A stretch of 64,000 bases of DNA, from NCBI GenBank assembly GCA_030762935.1, contig CM060900.1:433342421-433406420 (forward strand), written 5' to 3'. This document shows, one piece after another, positions 1 through 10,199 of this stretch; the stretch's first letter is position 1, and each line of letters starts with the position of its first letter. The translations under genes and the position numbers were made by a program. Under the pieces are notes generated by a model, which was given only the letters and a program-made list of their open reading frames with translations, was not told where the DNA came from and did no database searches. The DNA is from Hymenopus coronatus. Its lineage: Eukaryota > Arthropoda > Insecta > Mantodea > Hymenopodidae.

Positions 1-574
1 GTTTTACTTCCCCTATACAGTAAGCAAAGTATTCCGTTGAAGCATTTTTAAAGCAACCGAAATGCGTGTTTTGAGTTCCCATAAAGTCTTCTTATATCTT
101 TGGTAACTGTAATTAACGTACGATTGGTTAAATCATTTCTGAAGGTTAAAGAATGCCAAACTGCAATATATGCCAGGGTTTTGAGAGACATGCCACAGCA
201 TGAAACTGTATGCTAGAAAATTCTAATGTCCTTCTCGTACTAACTATTTTTGGAAGCATATTCAATGTTAAAGTTTTGAATAATCAATCGCTGAAGAAAA
301 ATCCACAAATAATAAAAACGAGTGTTTTAATGTAGGTATGCTAACAGATTCTATAGTATTACTATATTAATGATTATGTATCGTGAGAGGAAGTTCCAAA
401 TACAAAAGTTGACTTACTCAGATGTCTGGACCTGCTAATTTATTTCTGAAGCATATTTGATTGTTTCTGTTAAAATATGCCTTTTAATATTTATTTCCAA
501 AATTATAGAATATCTGACTTACATCTACGACTAACCACATGGATCCAGAATACAATTATAACAATAACATTTTT
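1..574. other. gene-free AT-rich stretch
   Basis: No credible coding region, RNA gene or repeat array was seen. The first ~100 bases faintly resemble the palindromic end of RPT-A in reverse orientation (a tract like TTTTACTTCCCCTATAC followed by a CGAAATGCGTGTTTTGAG-like stretch), too decayed to call as a copy. Confidence 0.4.
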
Positions 575-1440
575 GATGATTTCCATGTTCATGACCTTGC
601 AAACAAACATTTTACAAAATATTATTCTGTTCCGTTCTGCATGCTAATCGAGATAAAACTTAGTAGAATGATCTTATTACTTGGTTATTATAAGTAGAAA
701 GGAATTAAGGAAATACATTAGACTAAAGGGATGGTCAAAATTTTAAAAGTTGTAGCTATGCGATTATCATTGAAATTAGCCTCTTTGCAAGGCCAGGAGT
801 AAAACAAAAGACTCCCTGTTTGGTAAAAGTACAATTATAGTAAACTTGAAGCCAATTAGAAGGAATATCTCTGAAATTGTTAACTCCACAACAAAAATGT
901 ATAAGAAATAAGTTCTGTATTTTGAAGAGATCTACATTTTTTATGTTGATACACATTTTTGTATTTCTCTTACGGTTTACCAGCTATGCTAAAGTCATTC
1001 AGAATGAAAAGGACTTCAGAGACTCTTCCCAGGAAATTCAAGATATACATTTTATTTGTGATGTAAATACCTTCAATATACGGTACTTTAATAAAAATCG
1101 TTAGGACCATTTTTGAACAAATCAAAATTTTCAAAAATTTCCATTTAAAGGGCAGTTTGAGGTGGAGAGATTTACCTGAAAATCAATCTATCGTATCCTT
1201 GGGAGATACTAAACTTAAACACCAGGTTTGGCATTTAACATATTTCGTTTTTGAGTTATGCTGGTCACAGACACGCACAGACACACGTCGTTTTCCACAA
1301 AATGCGTCTTATGGACTCAGGGACTCTCAAAACTTGTATTTCTGGCGAAACCTCGCTAATGAATTTTGGCTGGAATACAATACCTTCTCTATCTACTATA
1401 TAGGTATACTGTGCATACGTTCTAGAGAAAGTAAAACAGG
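575..1440 (+). repeat. RPT-A copy 1, forward
   Basis: Near-complete copy of a ~0.9-kb dispersed repeat seen 15 times in this window. Conserved blocks occur in the family order: GCTAATCGAGATAAA, the AAGTAGAAAGGAATTAAGG block, CTTACGGTTTACCAG, TCAAGATATACATTTTATTTG, AGATACTAAACTTAAA, a CACAGACAC run, and the terminal TAGAGAAAGTAAAA. No open frame is shared between copies, so it is non-coding. The short frames inside it are chance. Confidence 0.8.
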
Positions 1441-1745
1441 CAAAAAAGCAACCAAATCAAATATAGGTATTAGACTATATGAGTAAATATATTTTGGTTT
1501 TCACAAGTTAACGATGAGATTGCAAGTTCGCTACAGCAAAAGTCAGATTGATCAAAGGAAACCAGAAGCGTCTGAATAAACAGAAATAATAATTGGTACT
1601 TTCGCGTGACTCTGTGGCCTGATGCCTGCGGCTTGCAGTTCCTTTACTTCATGTTTTCCTCCTGGGGGTGGTAACTATTTCTGGCATATAACACAAAATA
1701 CTCTGAGTTATCTTCGGAAAAGTAATTCCCTGAATTTTACGTCTC
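1441..1745. other. gene-free spacer
   Basis: Between an RPT-A copy and a short repeat. No gene or structured repeat seen. Confidence 0.4.
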
Positions 1746-1852
1746 GGACCCCACCGTGGCCGATTGGTTAAGACCACGGAATATTGAGTAATACGGCAGG
1801 TATCACCAGCTAGATGAGCAGTAAACTTCCGTGCCGATGACGTCAGCTGGGG
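1746..1852 (+). repeat. short repeat with TGACGTCA palindrome, copy 1
   Basis: The block containing GGTTAAGACCACGGAA, then ATACGGCAGGTATCAC and TGACGTCA, matches the reverse complement of 3735-3827, which sits inside a SINE. It starts with a tRNA box-A-like CCGTGGCCGATTGGTTA, so it may be part of a SINE. Similarity was judged by eye and is imperfect. Confidence 0.45.
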
Positions 1853-1959
1853 TCGCTAGGTGGTTGCTCTCATTACAATGGCAGTGTTTATGAGGATTTG
1901 GTTGTTCAAGCTTCTTGTGAGTGTTGTACCTGATGGATTCAGTTATGTAGAAGGGATGA

Positions 1960-3330
1960 TCGTTTCTGTCCAGATAATTCCCGAATTTTTTCTTTACTTT
2001 TTGATGAGGAAGATTATGAACGAGATTTAAAAGCGTAACTCCTTAAACGTGCTCCTAACAAGATTAAAAAGCATAGCTGTACCACATTTAAATTTAAAGT
2101 TGTCCAATGACTTGTATCAGAAAGTTAACAGTCCTAAGAAAAGAAGACAAAACGGCTTCTAAACAAAGATGCAAAAAAAAAAAAAAAAATAGTAAATGCT
2201 GTTTTAGAAGAAACAAACAGCAATTCTGAAGTAAATATAGGAAATATCTCCGAAAATCCTGCTACCTCTCCCTCGTCATTTAACACAGCACCTACAAATA
2301 TAGAGGACATTAAATCTGAAGTTTAGGCATTTAGAAATCATAACTTAAGATTAGAGAAGAAAGTAACACGTTTAGAAAATGAATTGCAAAAAGTACAGTC
2401 CGAAATGCATAAGTTAAGAAGCGCTGAACATACACTCCAGAAAATGTTCTCATTTTACCAGCAGCAAGTTTAACTTACAGGTAGATATAAAAATTGGGAC
2501 TCTGATGACATTTCAAAGGAAATCATTTTGAGATGCAAGTCTAAGAGGACATATGTTTGTGTGAGAGAATGCCTTAAGTATCCTCTACCAAGTTCTATAA
2601 CCATCAAAAGACGCTTGACTCAATTCATCATATCACAGGAGTCATTAAATTAAATGTGTACCTACTACAATAGAAAGCAAGTTCTGTTAGTAAGTATGAG
2701 AAGGATCTTGTTCTGAGCTTTGATAAGATGAAAGTGAAATCCAATTTTTAATATCACAACACAGAAGACACGAGTTGCGGTCTCCAGCTTAGCAGGAAAG
2801 TGGAAACCACCAATACACTACAATTTTGATGAGGCAGTAACAAAAGAATTACTAACAGACATTGTTCAAATGGTCAAAAGGCGGGTTTCAAAATTCGTTT
2901 CTTAGTCTGTGATATGGGAGGATCAAATAGGAAAATAATCTCTAACCTTGGAATTATAAGAGAGAAATCCTACATCTTGCATTCTGCTATAGAAGCTGAA
3001 AATCGCCGCTTACGGGCTTTCTGCGACATTCCTCATGTGTTGAAATTATTCAAAAACCATTTATTGGATAAAGGATTTGTTTTACATAACGGTCAGGAAG
3101 TCACAAAAGACGTTTCTGAAAAGCACGTTTATGCTAACAAATGCTATGACTTACGCCACAATCTCATTTTACTTACAGGCACTGAAAGCCAAAAAGTTCG
3201 TCCTGCCATTTATTAGGCTGAAGAATATGAACAAGAGAAAATCAGAAAAACGGAAAATACCCGGAAACAAACGCACTGATTTGCAGAGACAGAAAATGAG
3301 AAAAGTGTGCTACAGCTGAATAAATAATTG
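1960..3330 (+). pseudogene. P-element (THAP9-like) transposase, broken
   Basis: Remnant of a P-superfamily transposase, which cuts and pastes its own element in the nucleus. Read across frames, the pieces follow the family order. The C-terminal part of a THAP zinc-finger domain is at 1973-2095 (DNSRIFSLLFDEEDYERDL). A leucine-rich coiled coil is at about 2311-2475 (RLEKKVTRLENELQKVQSEM). A block with SFDKMKVK, then GKWKPPIHYNFDEAVTKELL, follows at about 2700-2870. The core CDMGGSNRK and FCDIPHVLKLFKNHLLDKGF is at 2911-3090. The last piece is GTESQKVRPAIY near 3180. In-frame stops occur in every part, and the C-terminal third and the N-terminal half of the THAP domain are missing. Terminal repeats were not identified. 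The P-element assignment is strong; activity is excluded. Confidence 0.82.
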
Positions 3331-3719
3331 CATATGTACATGAAGCAGGAAACACTTCATCGGGTAATATATTTTATTGTATATCTATTGTTTTTTCCGC
3401 AATACTTACCAATATGTTGAGGTATTTATTAATTAGCTTTAAACTCTGTTAGGACGCAGTTGTCAAAGAGAAGAATTCCAGCAAGATACCTAAACATCTG
3501 GGGGCAACATATAGCTAGCGTGAGACATATGGGCATATGGTGAGCCATTATATTTAATATTTTAAACAATTGCTCCTTTAGGTTCAATAATTTAAATCTA
3601 ATGGTTAGAGCTGAACAAATTATCTGTTTTATTTGCGATTTGATAGGAAAAGTCTTAATGTGTATCTTTACACAGCACTATAGGTTTTATTTAATGTTTT
3701 AACAATGACCACAGCAGTA
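3331..3719. other. gene-free AT-rich spacer
   Basis: No gene seen. It may contain the missing 3' end of the P element, but no terminal inverted repeat was recognised. Confidence 0.35.
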
Positions 3720-4046
3720 GGCACGCCGTGGCTGAGTATATACAACAGATGACGTCACGGCCAGCGTGTGCGAGAGAGAAACATGCGCGTGATACCTACC
3801 GTATACTCGACTTCCGTGGTTAAGTCTACTTGCCTGTCACCTAGGCGGTCTGGATTCGATCTCAAGCGACCACATGTGAGATTTGTGGTAGACAAAACGG
3901 CGCAGGGGCGGCTTTTCTCCGAGTTCTCCGGTTTCCCCTCCATCTTATTTCACCGCTGTCCATCTTCATTCCAGGTATCACCAGTGTCATCGCCTGCGGT
4001 GCCATTAGTAGTAAAAGCAAGCGTTAAACACCATAGAAAAAATATT
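3720..4046 (+). mobile_element. SINE-A copy, interrupted
   Basis: tRNA-derived SINE. The start of the head (CGCCGTGGCTGAG) is at 3724 and a box-B-like GGATTCGATCTC follows near 3851. After the head come the family body (GAGATTTGTGGTAGACAAAACG), the core TTCTCCGGTTTCCCC, and the tail GCGTTAAACACCATAGAAAAAA. The head is split by about 90 bases (3735-3827) that match the reverse complement of 1746-1852. It is non-coding; the 146-codon frame across it is a by-product. Confidence 0.85.
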
Positions 4047-4136
4047 ACGCCTTTTTTGGATGAATACCAATACTATATCAAATTAGTATTTAACCTGCCT
4101 TTGTTTTCTGTTATATATTGCTCACTCATTTTCTCG

Positions 4137-4178
4137 GTCTGTCTGTCTGTCTGTCTGTCTCTCTTTCTCTCTCTCTCA
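4137..4178. repeat. (TCTG)n/(TC)n microsatellite
   Basis: Five TCTG units run into a TC-rich tract. Confidence 0.9.
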
Positions 4179-4439
4179 CCCACAAAGGGAGGATATTTAA
4201 TGTGTTAAAGGTTTTCTTCTTCAAATTCAGAAAAATGTAAATTAATTATAAAAATGTAAGCCTATACCCGCCGCTGAATCTTTGTACTTGACAATTCCTA
4301 CGACTTCATGAAATGTTTGCTATATTGCCAGAGTTGCTAGTAAACAACAACCGATTACAGACCTTTCTATTGTAACTAAAGTCTCATATCAACAGTGTAC
4401 TAGTAGTGAATGTCGATGAATATTAACTAATTCCTAGTT

Positions 4440-4708
4440 GTTGTTATTATTATGATAATAATATTATGATCATTATTCTTATTGTTTTTATAATAATATT
4501 AATAATAATAATAGTCATTATCATTATCATCATCGTAAAGTATGACTGACCAACTGAGCCAGTTCATCAAAAATGATCTATATCTGAAATAAATGGTGTT
4601 TTTTTTTTGAGTACTGCCAATGTAAACACTACCTTCTGAGAGATAAAACATTAGTTAAACTTTTATAATTAAATTGTCACTGCTCGGTCATATTATTATT
4701 ATTATTAG

Positions 4709-4763
<55 letters not shown>

Positions 4764-4765
4764 CG
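4440..4765. repeat. (ATT)n-rich microsatellite region
   Basis: Imperfect ATT/AAT runs at 4443-4530 and a nearly pure (ATT)n run at 4691-4762. Confidence 0.85.
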
Positions 4766-5139
4766 TCATTATAGTAAATGAAACTAGGGTCTGCATATCC
4801 TCTTCTAGCAGCTTCTCTTCTCTTTCATCGTGTTTGTTACTACGAAAGGAAATAGATTACATCCATATTTGTCAGATTCCTCTTGTAGCAGCAAAGCAGC
4901 TCTCTCAAGACTGTGGACTTCTGCTTCTTGCGCACACAAAGTGCCTTGAAAGTTATTTTTGCACGAGATTCTAATACAGTCATCTCAATTTATTCGGTCA
5001 GATCTGGAACTTTCTTACTGTTTATCACAGTATGTATTATATCCCTGAAGCATGAAAGGTCTCACTAAAGAACTTCACTTCTGTTTTTTGTACTGCATAT
5101 CTTATATTTCACCCAAAACTTTGACGTCTAAATTTAAAC
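4766..5139. other. gene-free spacer
   Basis: No recognisable gene. A weak open stretch on the minus strand at about 4820-4970 could be read as peptide but resembles nothing I know. Confidence 0.3.
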
Positions 5140-5565
5140 GCAAATACATACTTTGTGGCTCCTTGAATCCATAAAGAATTTTAGAAAATGATCTTTTAGT
5201 GTGTATGATTGTGTGTCTCTGGATAACTAAAAAATCTGATGTTCGATAAATACCTAACTTTGCAATTTTATTCAGCATCTTCCGAAAATGTTTCCAAGAA
5301 AATCCCCTAAACTGAATTACCCTTTAGCTAGAAGATTTTTCAAAATGCTCGATTTTTTAAAAATGACTATCAGAATTTTTATAAATTACGATATGTACAT
5401 GTAACTTAAAATTAATTTGTTGTATTTAGTAGCATTGATGCTGGTTTTTCTTTTTTGCTTTCTTTTTTGTACCCTTAATCATTTCTGAGATATCGGTTAT
5501 TTTGGTTTGAGTTTTGCAATTCTTTATCATTTTCTAAAGCACTGCCGCTATTCAGGTGTTTCTCA
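5140..5565 (-). repeat. RPT-A copy 2, reverse, degraded
   Basis: Family blocks are recognisable but worn: CCTTGAATCCATAAAGAATTTTAG, CAGCATCTTCCGAAAATG, AAGAAAATCCCCTAAACT and ACCCTTTAGCTAGAAG, then a poorly conserved remainder. Confidence 0.55.
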
Positions 5566-5690
5566 GGATTTTATAAATAACTGACGTCATCGCATTTATT
5601 TCATTATTTTATTGTTAAGAGTCAATATAGGTTAACTCAATGTATTCATTTCCTTGTGTTACAGAAGTGAAGTGAATATTTCTGCAGTGA

Positions 5691-6597
5691 AATTTTTACT
5701 TTCTCTGGCATGTATGTGGGTATAATGTACATTGTAGGTAGAGTAGGAATTGTATTCTACCCAAAAATTCGGTAGCGACATTTTACGGAAATACATGTTT
5801 TGAGGACCGTTGAGTAAAAAAGCATTTTTAGAAAAAGGAGCCTTTGTGTGTGTGTGTGTCTGTGTGTGTGTGTGTCTGTGTGTGAGTGTGTATTTGTGTG
5901 TGTGTGTGTGTGTTCGCGCGCGCGTGCCTCTAGACAACATAACTCCAAAACGAAAAGTCGGTTACACACCAAACTTTGTATTTAAATTAAGTATTTTCCA
6001 AGGATGCAACACGAAGATGTTCAGGGAAATCCTTCCACCCCAAACTACCCTTTAGGTAGAAGATATTTCTAAATTTCTGATTTCCTAAAAAAACGTTTAT
6101 TTGCATTAAGATGCAATATATTAAAGATGTTTACAGGGCAAATAAAATGTTTATCCTGAATCCCTTGGGAATAACCCCTGAAGTGCTTTTTATCGTCAAA
6201 GATTTTTGCGTTTCTAGTAAACCGCAAGAGATACACAAGAGCTTACTGTACAAAGCATGTGGATCCAATTTATTTCATATAGTTTTTTTTTAGCTAGCCA
6301 TTTCAGAGATATTCTTTGTTATTGGTTTCAATTTTAAAATACTGAAACCTTTCTCAAGGAGAAATTCCTCGTCCTGTTCACATCGCTTTTGTTTTCCTCC
6401 TGGCCATGGCAATCTATAGCGATAAAGTTTAAAAGATTTGACTGTCGCTTTAGCCTAGCGTATTATCTTATCTCCCTTCTACTTATTACGGACTGAGTAA
6501 TAATGTAGTTTCTGGTAATGTTTATCTTGATTATCTTTTGAAAGAATAGTTTGTTTGCAGAATAGTTAGAGAAACTCATGTGAACGAGACACATGAG
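5691..6597 (-). repeat. RPT-A copy 3, reverse, near full length
   Basis: Starts with TTTTTACTTTCTCTGG and the partly decayed palindrome, and ends in the family terminus (GAAACTCATGTGAACGAGACACAT). A long TG/CG microsatellite (5843-5925) occupies the place where other copies have a short GTGTGT run. The small open frames here come from that microsatellite. Confidence 0.85.
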
Positions 6598-6980
6598 ATA
6601 TTTATGAGAGTAATGGGTCAAATCAGTGAAGTGATAACTGAAAAGAAAAAAAAAATATTAAAGAGTAGGTATATGAATATTGCAAAGAAGACAACCGAAA
6701 TATTCAAAGGTGTAAATGTAATGGCAAACAAAATAGTTAAGATTAAGTAATAGGAATTTAAAATGTTTATTACAGAAAATAATAGTAGCAGTGGAGAATA
6801 ATTAATGAAAATTCTTTAATCTAAACGTTTTCTCGTCTGGTTAAGAGTAAATAAATAATGATGAATTAGAGAATTATAATATATGAAACTAAGTTAAGTT
6901 ACTACTAAATAAAATAAAACTAAATTGTTGGAAAATGTAGTTCTAATGAACACCAGTACACATAGATTGAAATAACTTAA

Positions 6981-7825
6981 TTTTTACTTTCTCTATACGA
7001 ACTATGTACATAGTGTATGGAGAAGGTATTGTATTACACCCAAAAATTGGATACCGAGATTTCACCGAAAATATATGCTTTGAGACCCCCTGAATCCAAA
7101 AAAAGCATTTTTAGAAAAATGTCCGTGTGTGTGTCTTTGGGTTCAAAAATAAAAAGACCGTTAAAAGCCAAACTTGGTGTTTAAGTTTGATATCTTCCAA
7201 GGATGCAACACGAAGATTTTCAAGAAAATCCTCCACCCCAAACTACCCTTTACATGGAAAACGTTTCGAAAATTTTGGTCTTCTTAAAAATGGCTCTAAC
7301 GATTTTGATTAAAATCTCGTAAATTTAAGATACTTACTTGACAAATAAAATGCATATCTTGAATTTTCTGGGAATGGTCTCTGAAGACTACTTTATTGTG
7401 AATGAATTTTACGGATTTTTGCATAACTGCTAAACCGTAAGAGATAGACAAAAACTTACCGCACCGAAAATGTAGAGCACATTAAAACACACAATTTATG
7501 TTATATATGTACATTTTTTTCGTGGAGTTGATTGTTTTTAAGATATCCCTTGTTTTTGTGAAAATCTTATACTACTTTTCTCATTCAGGAATTTGTCAAC
7601 TCCTATCTATAAAAACAAAGGTGCTTCAGTCACATAGCAAACGGCTTTTGACTATCACTTTAACCAATGGTACTCCCTTATTTCGCTTCTGCTCACAAGG
7701 AAACAAGTAATATGGCTATTTCTGCCAATTTTTTGTCGATTAGCTTGAAGTAAATAGAAGTAAGATCTTTTTAACAATAATTTGTTGCAGGGATGTAGAG
7801 AAAGTCATGTGACTGGAACACATCA
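6981..7825 (-). repeat. RPT-A copy 4, reverse, near full length
   Basis: One of the best-preserved copies. The terminal palindrome (arms around ACTATGTACATAGT) is at 6988-7024, followed by the block CCAAAAATTGGATACCGAG. It ends at AAAGTCATGTGACTGGAACA. It lies in the same orientation as copy 3, about 380 bases away. Confidence 0.88.
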
Positions 7826-8091
7826 GATTTGTTGTACTTACATGGTTAGCGGCTAAGATTTTGATTTTGGAAACCAGTACATTAGTATTTATAGAACACT
7901 AGTATACATAGAATAAAATTACTTAAATGTAATAGTTAAAAGTAATACTAAAATACATAAAATAGTGCAGGTAATAACCAAATGGAATAAACATATTGAT
8001 AATAAAATATATAAATAATATAACTATTGACAGTAAATATAGGTATAACAAATAATAAAAATAATGTGAATTTAATAATATCAATAATGAT
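7826..8091. other. gene-free AT-rich spacer
   Basis: Low-complexity AT-rich DNA between an RPT-A copy and the hAT element. A 78-codon frame on the minus strand here is hydrophobic only because it is TTT/ATT-rich, and is not supported. Confidence 0.4.
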
Positions 8092-8118
8092 TAGAGCCCG
8101 GATTTGCAAAATAAAATG
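8092..8118 (+). repeat. hAT left terminal inverted repeat
   Basis: Begins TAGAGCCCGGATTTG, then GCAAAATAAAATGC. It pairs with 12323-12348. It is subterminally AT-rich, with several GCAAATATGC-like motifs in the next 60 bases. Confidence 0.75.
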
Positions 8119-8239
8119 CTTGCAAATATGCTTGAACATTTTGAAAAATATAAACCGCAATATGCAAAAACAAACTAGTGCCAAAAATTCATATGTTGGG
8201 GGGGGGGGGTTATCTTGCCTTATTCGGGATCGTTGCAGT

Positions 8240-9000
8240 AGATAAGGTAAGTTTCCCAGAGGTTTTCTTGTGTGAAGCTGCTACGTCTGTCAGTGAAGAA
8301 GGTTTTATGCAATGATGTCTTTTATATATGGCACGATGTCACAGATGCATGTGAAAAACACCACAACTCTTTTTTAGTGAATTCCTTCTCTGTTACAGTT
8401 TTATGACCATCGCAGACATCATTTTCATGATTTTTCAGATTTTTTGTAACCAGATTTTTATTTAACACTTGACTAAGATTATCGAATGCAATTCTAGCAA
8501 CACGGTGAATTTCTGCAGACTATATAATTGTTTGAAATTTGATCTAACGGGGAAATAATTATTTCGAGCCTCCAACTGTGTTACAACTTCAGTAATTTCG
8601 TGAAGCGCCTATGAAAATACTGGATTTTTTTCTCAATGTAATCTTCACAACAACATCCCTTAGCTATCGCAATGCTAGCTACGCCTTCCACATTTAAGGA
8701 GTCTATTATCGTTTTCACCTCGCTGAAATGTGCTCCGCAGTATGGCATGGCATTTAATCACGTGCCTCAGAGTCAAAACTGGCCCTGGGGGTAAGGGTAG
8801 ATTTGGAAATAGTTTTGAACTCTTAGTGACGCCTTCACAAACACTTATTTAACACTGGAGACAGGTAAGATCCCTTCGATATATTTTACTCTAATAGTTA
8901 CAGTGACACGATGTAAACCGTGAGCAAGGCAAGTCAGATGGATTAATTTGGGATAAAGAACTTTCAATCTACCTCCTGCCTTATCATATAGATAGGCAGG
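8240..9000 (-). pseudogene. hAT transposase, C-terminal part
   Basis: Read on the minus strand, the region starts [20 protein letters not shown], then GLHRV, the conserved block of hAT transposases of the type whose N-terminus resembles CGG-repeat-binding protein 1. It continues through remnants such as VFVKASLRVQ, ALHEITEVVTQLEARN and a C-terminal SLTDVAAS segment where the family has its VERSFS dimerisation motif. Several in-frame stops and at least two frameshifts are present. It is separated from the middle part by a LINE inserted in the codons after LFLSDAA. Confidence 0.75.
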
Positions 9001-9067
9001 CAGGCAATTTTTTTTATTTGCCAGGACAATAAAAATTATGTAGCAAAGTCGAAACAACACATTAAAA

Positions 9068-10038
9068 CTACAATATGTTAAAATATTCTGCTGTCGTAAA
9101 ACTCTCTATGGCTGTAAAAGGATTAGATAACAATGTTCGTTTTCTAGTTTTCTTAAAAACTGAAAACGAAAGATCTTTTACATTATTTGGTAAAATGTTA
9201 AACATGTTTATGGACTGAATTTCAAAACTATTCTTGGAGTTAGAAAATGTGCTTTTATGCACATTAATGTTAGAGCAATTTCTAGTGCTGTAATTATGAA
9301 CAGATGTGCACAATGAATAATTGTTAATATTTCTCTTCACATAGAGTAAATAGTCCAGAATAAACATTGACGTCAAGGTTACAGTTAGAACCTTGCGGAG
9401 CTACACACATGATCCCTATAGCCTTTTTTTGCAGAATTAATAATTTACTTGCTGAAGAATTGTTGTCCCACAATACAGTGTCATATGTAAGATGGCTATG
9501 TACCTGTGTATAATAAACACTTACTAAGATTCCAGCTGAGGATATTGCTTTACAATTCTTAAGGCAAATAAGCCTTTACTAATTTAATGCGAAATATTGG
9601 CAGTGAGATGTTTCCATCCCAAGTTACCTTAAAGATGAATGGCCACGCCGTGGCCCAGTGGTCAAACCACTCGCCTTTCACCTAGACGGCCCGGGTTCGA
9701 TCCCAAGCGACCACATATGAGATTTGTGGTGGACAAAGCGGCATTCCACCGAGCCTGCATCTTCATATATCATCAGTGTCACCGCCTGCGATGCCTTAGC
9801 AGTAAAAATAGACGTTAAACACTACAAAAAAATTGAAGATGAATGCCTAGAAATCTAACCTGTTTATTAACATTAGAATGGCTTGCATTAAAAGCTAAAT
9901 CTACTGTCTTTTGTTTATTAACAGCCAATTTATTTAGTTTACACATTTTATAATTTTATTTGATTCATTTTCAAGATTAACATCTAAAATTCCACTAACG
10001 GTAGAGAAGTAATTGATAGCAAGATCATCTGCAGCATC
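9068..10038 (-). pseudogene. LINE reverse transcriptase C-terminal region
   Basis: This is the coding part of the LINE above. It has in-frame stops and is split by the SINE between codons equivalent to FLGIHL and KVTWDGN. The 102-codon stretch 9068-9376 is the best-preserved piece; its VHNYSTRN block followed by NILPNNVKDL is characteristic of the C-terminus of such LINE proteins. Confidence 0.7.
9642..9835 (+). mobile_element. SINE-A copy with 10-bp target duplication
   Basis: The head CACGCCGTGGCCCAGTGG and box B GGTTCGATCCC are followed by an internally deleted body and the tail GACGTTAAACACTACAAAAAAA. The target duplication AAGATGAATG is present at 9632-9641 and 9836-9845. Inserted into the LINE, it is the youngest layer of this nest. 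Confidence 0.9.
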
Positions 10039-10039
10039 A

Positions 10040-10190
10040 CTGAGAAATAAAAGTACACTGTCATTCTGTATTCCAGCTGGCCACAAGACAGATAACGGTC
10101 CTGAAGCTTTCTTCAACCGTGCTGTGATTTACCCTGTCAGGTATTTGAGTGTTCAAGAGGAATCATTTGCTACCCGCTGAGACCGTTAAT
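10040..10190 (-). pseudogene. hAT transposase, middle part
   Basis: On the minus strand the piece VNHSTVEESF is followed, after a frame change, by SVLWPAGIQNDSVLLFLSDAA. This matches the hAT segment that normally reads N-H-S-T and then L-L-W-P-x-G-I-x-x-D ahead of the T/S-D-A-A motif. It lies between the LINE and the unassigned insertion. Confidence 0.7.
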
Positions 10191-10199
10191 TAGCCTCGT

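Larger units (their letters stand above)
9006..10040 (-). mobile_element. 5'-truncated LINE inserted in hAT
   Basis: Minus-strand non-LTR retrotransposon fragment. It begins inside the reverse transcriptase just at or after the ADD-type motif (DDLAINYFSTVSG). It runs through VRFLGIHLK, a WDGNIS block and YYTQVHSHLTYDTVLWDN, to the C-terminus (STRNCSNINVHKS, INMFNILPNNVKDLS) ending at a TAA near 9068. On the minus strand its tail is CAAATAAAAAAAATTG, followed by TGCCTGCC, which resembles the TGCTGC target on the other side. It disrupts the hAT transposase and itself contains a SINE-A at 9642-9835. The 5' truncation is normal for LINEs. The clade is not certain (CR1/Jockey-like C-terminus). Confidence 0.75.

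Noticed and set aside
5757..6055. Frames rich in His/Thr or Cys/Val on both strands
   Set aside because: Translations of a TG/CA microsatellite inside an RPT-A copy.
7948..8184. Hydrophobic 78-codon frame that looks like a membrane protein
   Set aside because: AT-rich DNA read as Phe/Ile/Leu; it also crosses the hAT left end.
10030..10045. ADD in SDAADDLAIN taken as an intact reverse transcriptase Y-A-D-D box
   Set aside because: The SDAA part is the hAT motif; the junction with the LINE falls here, so the apparent box spans two elements.
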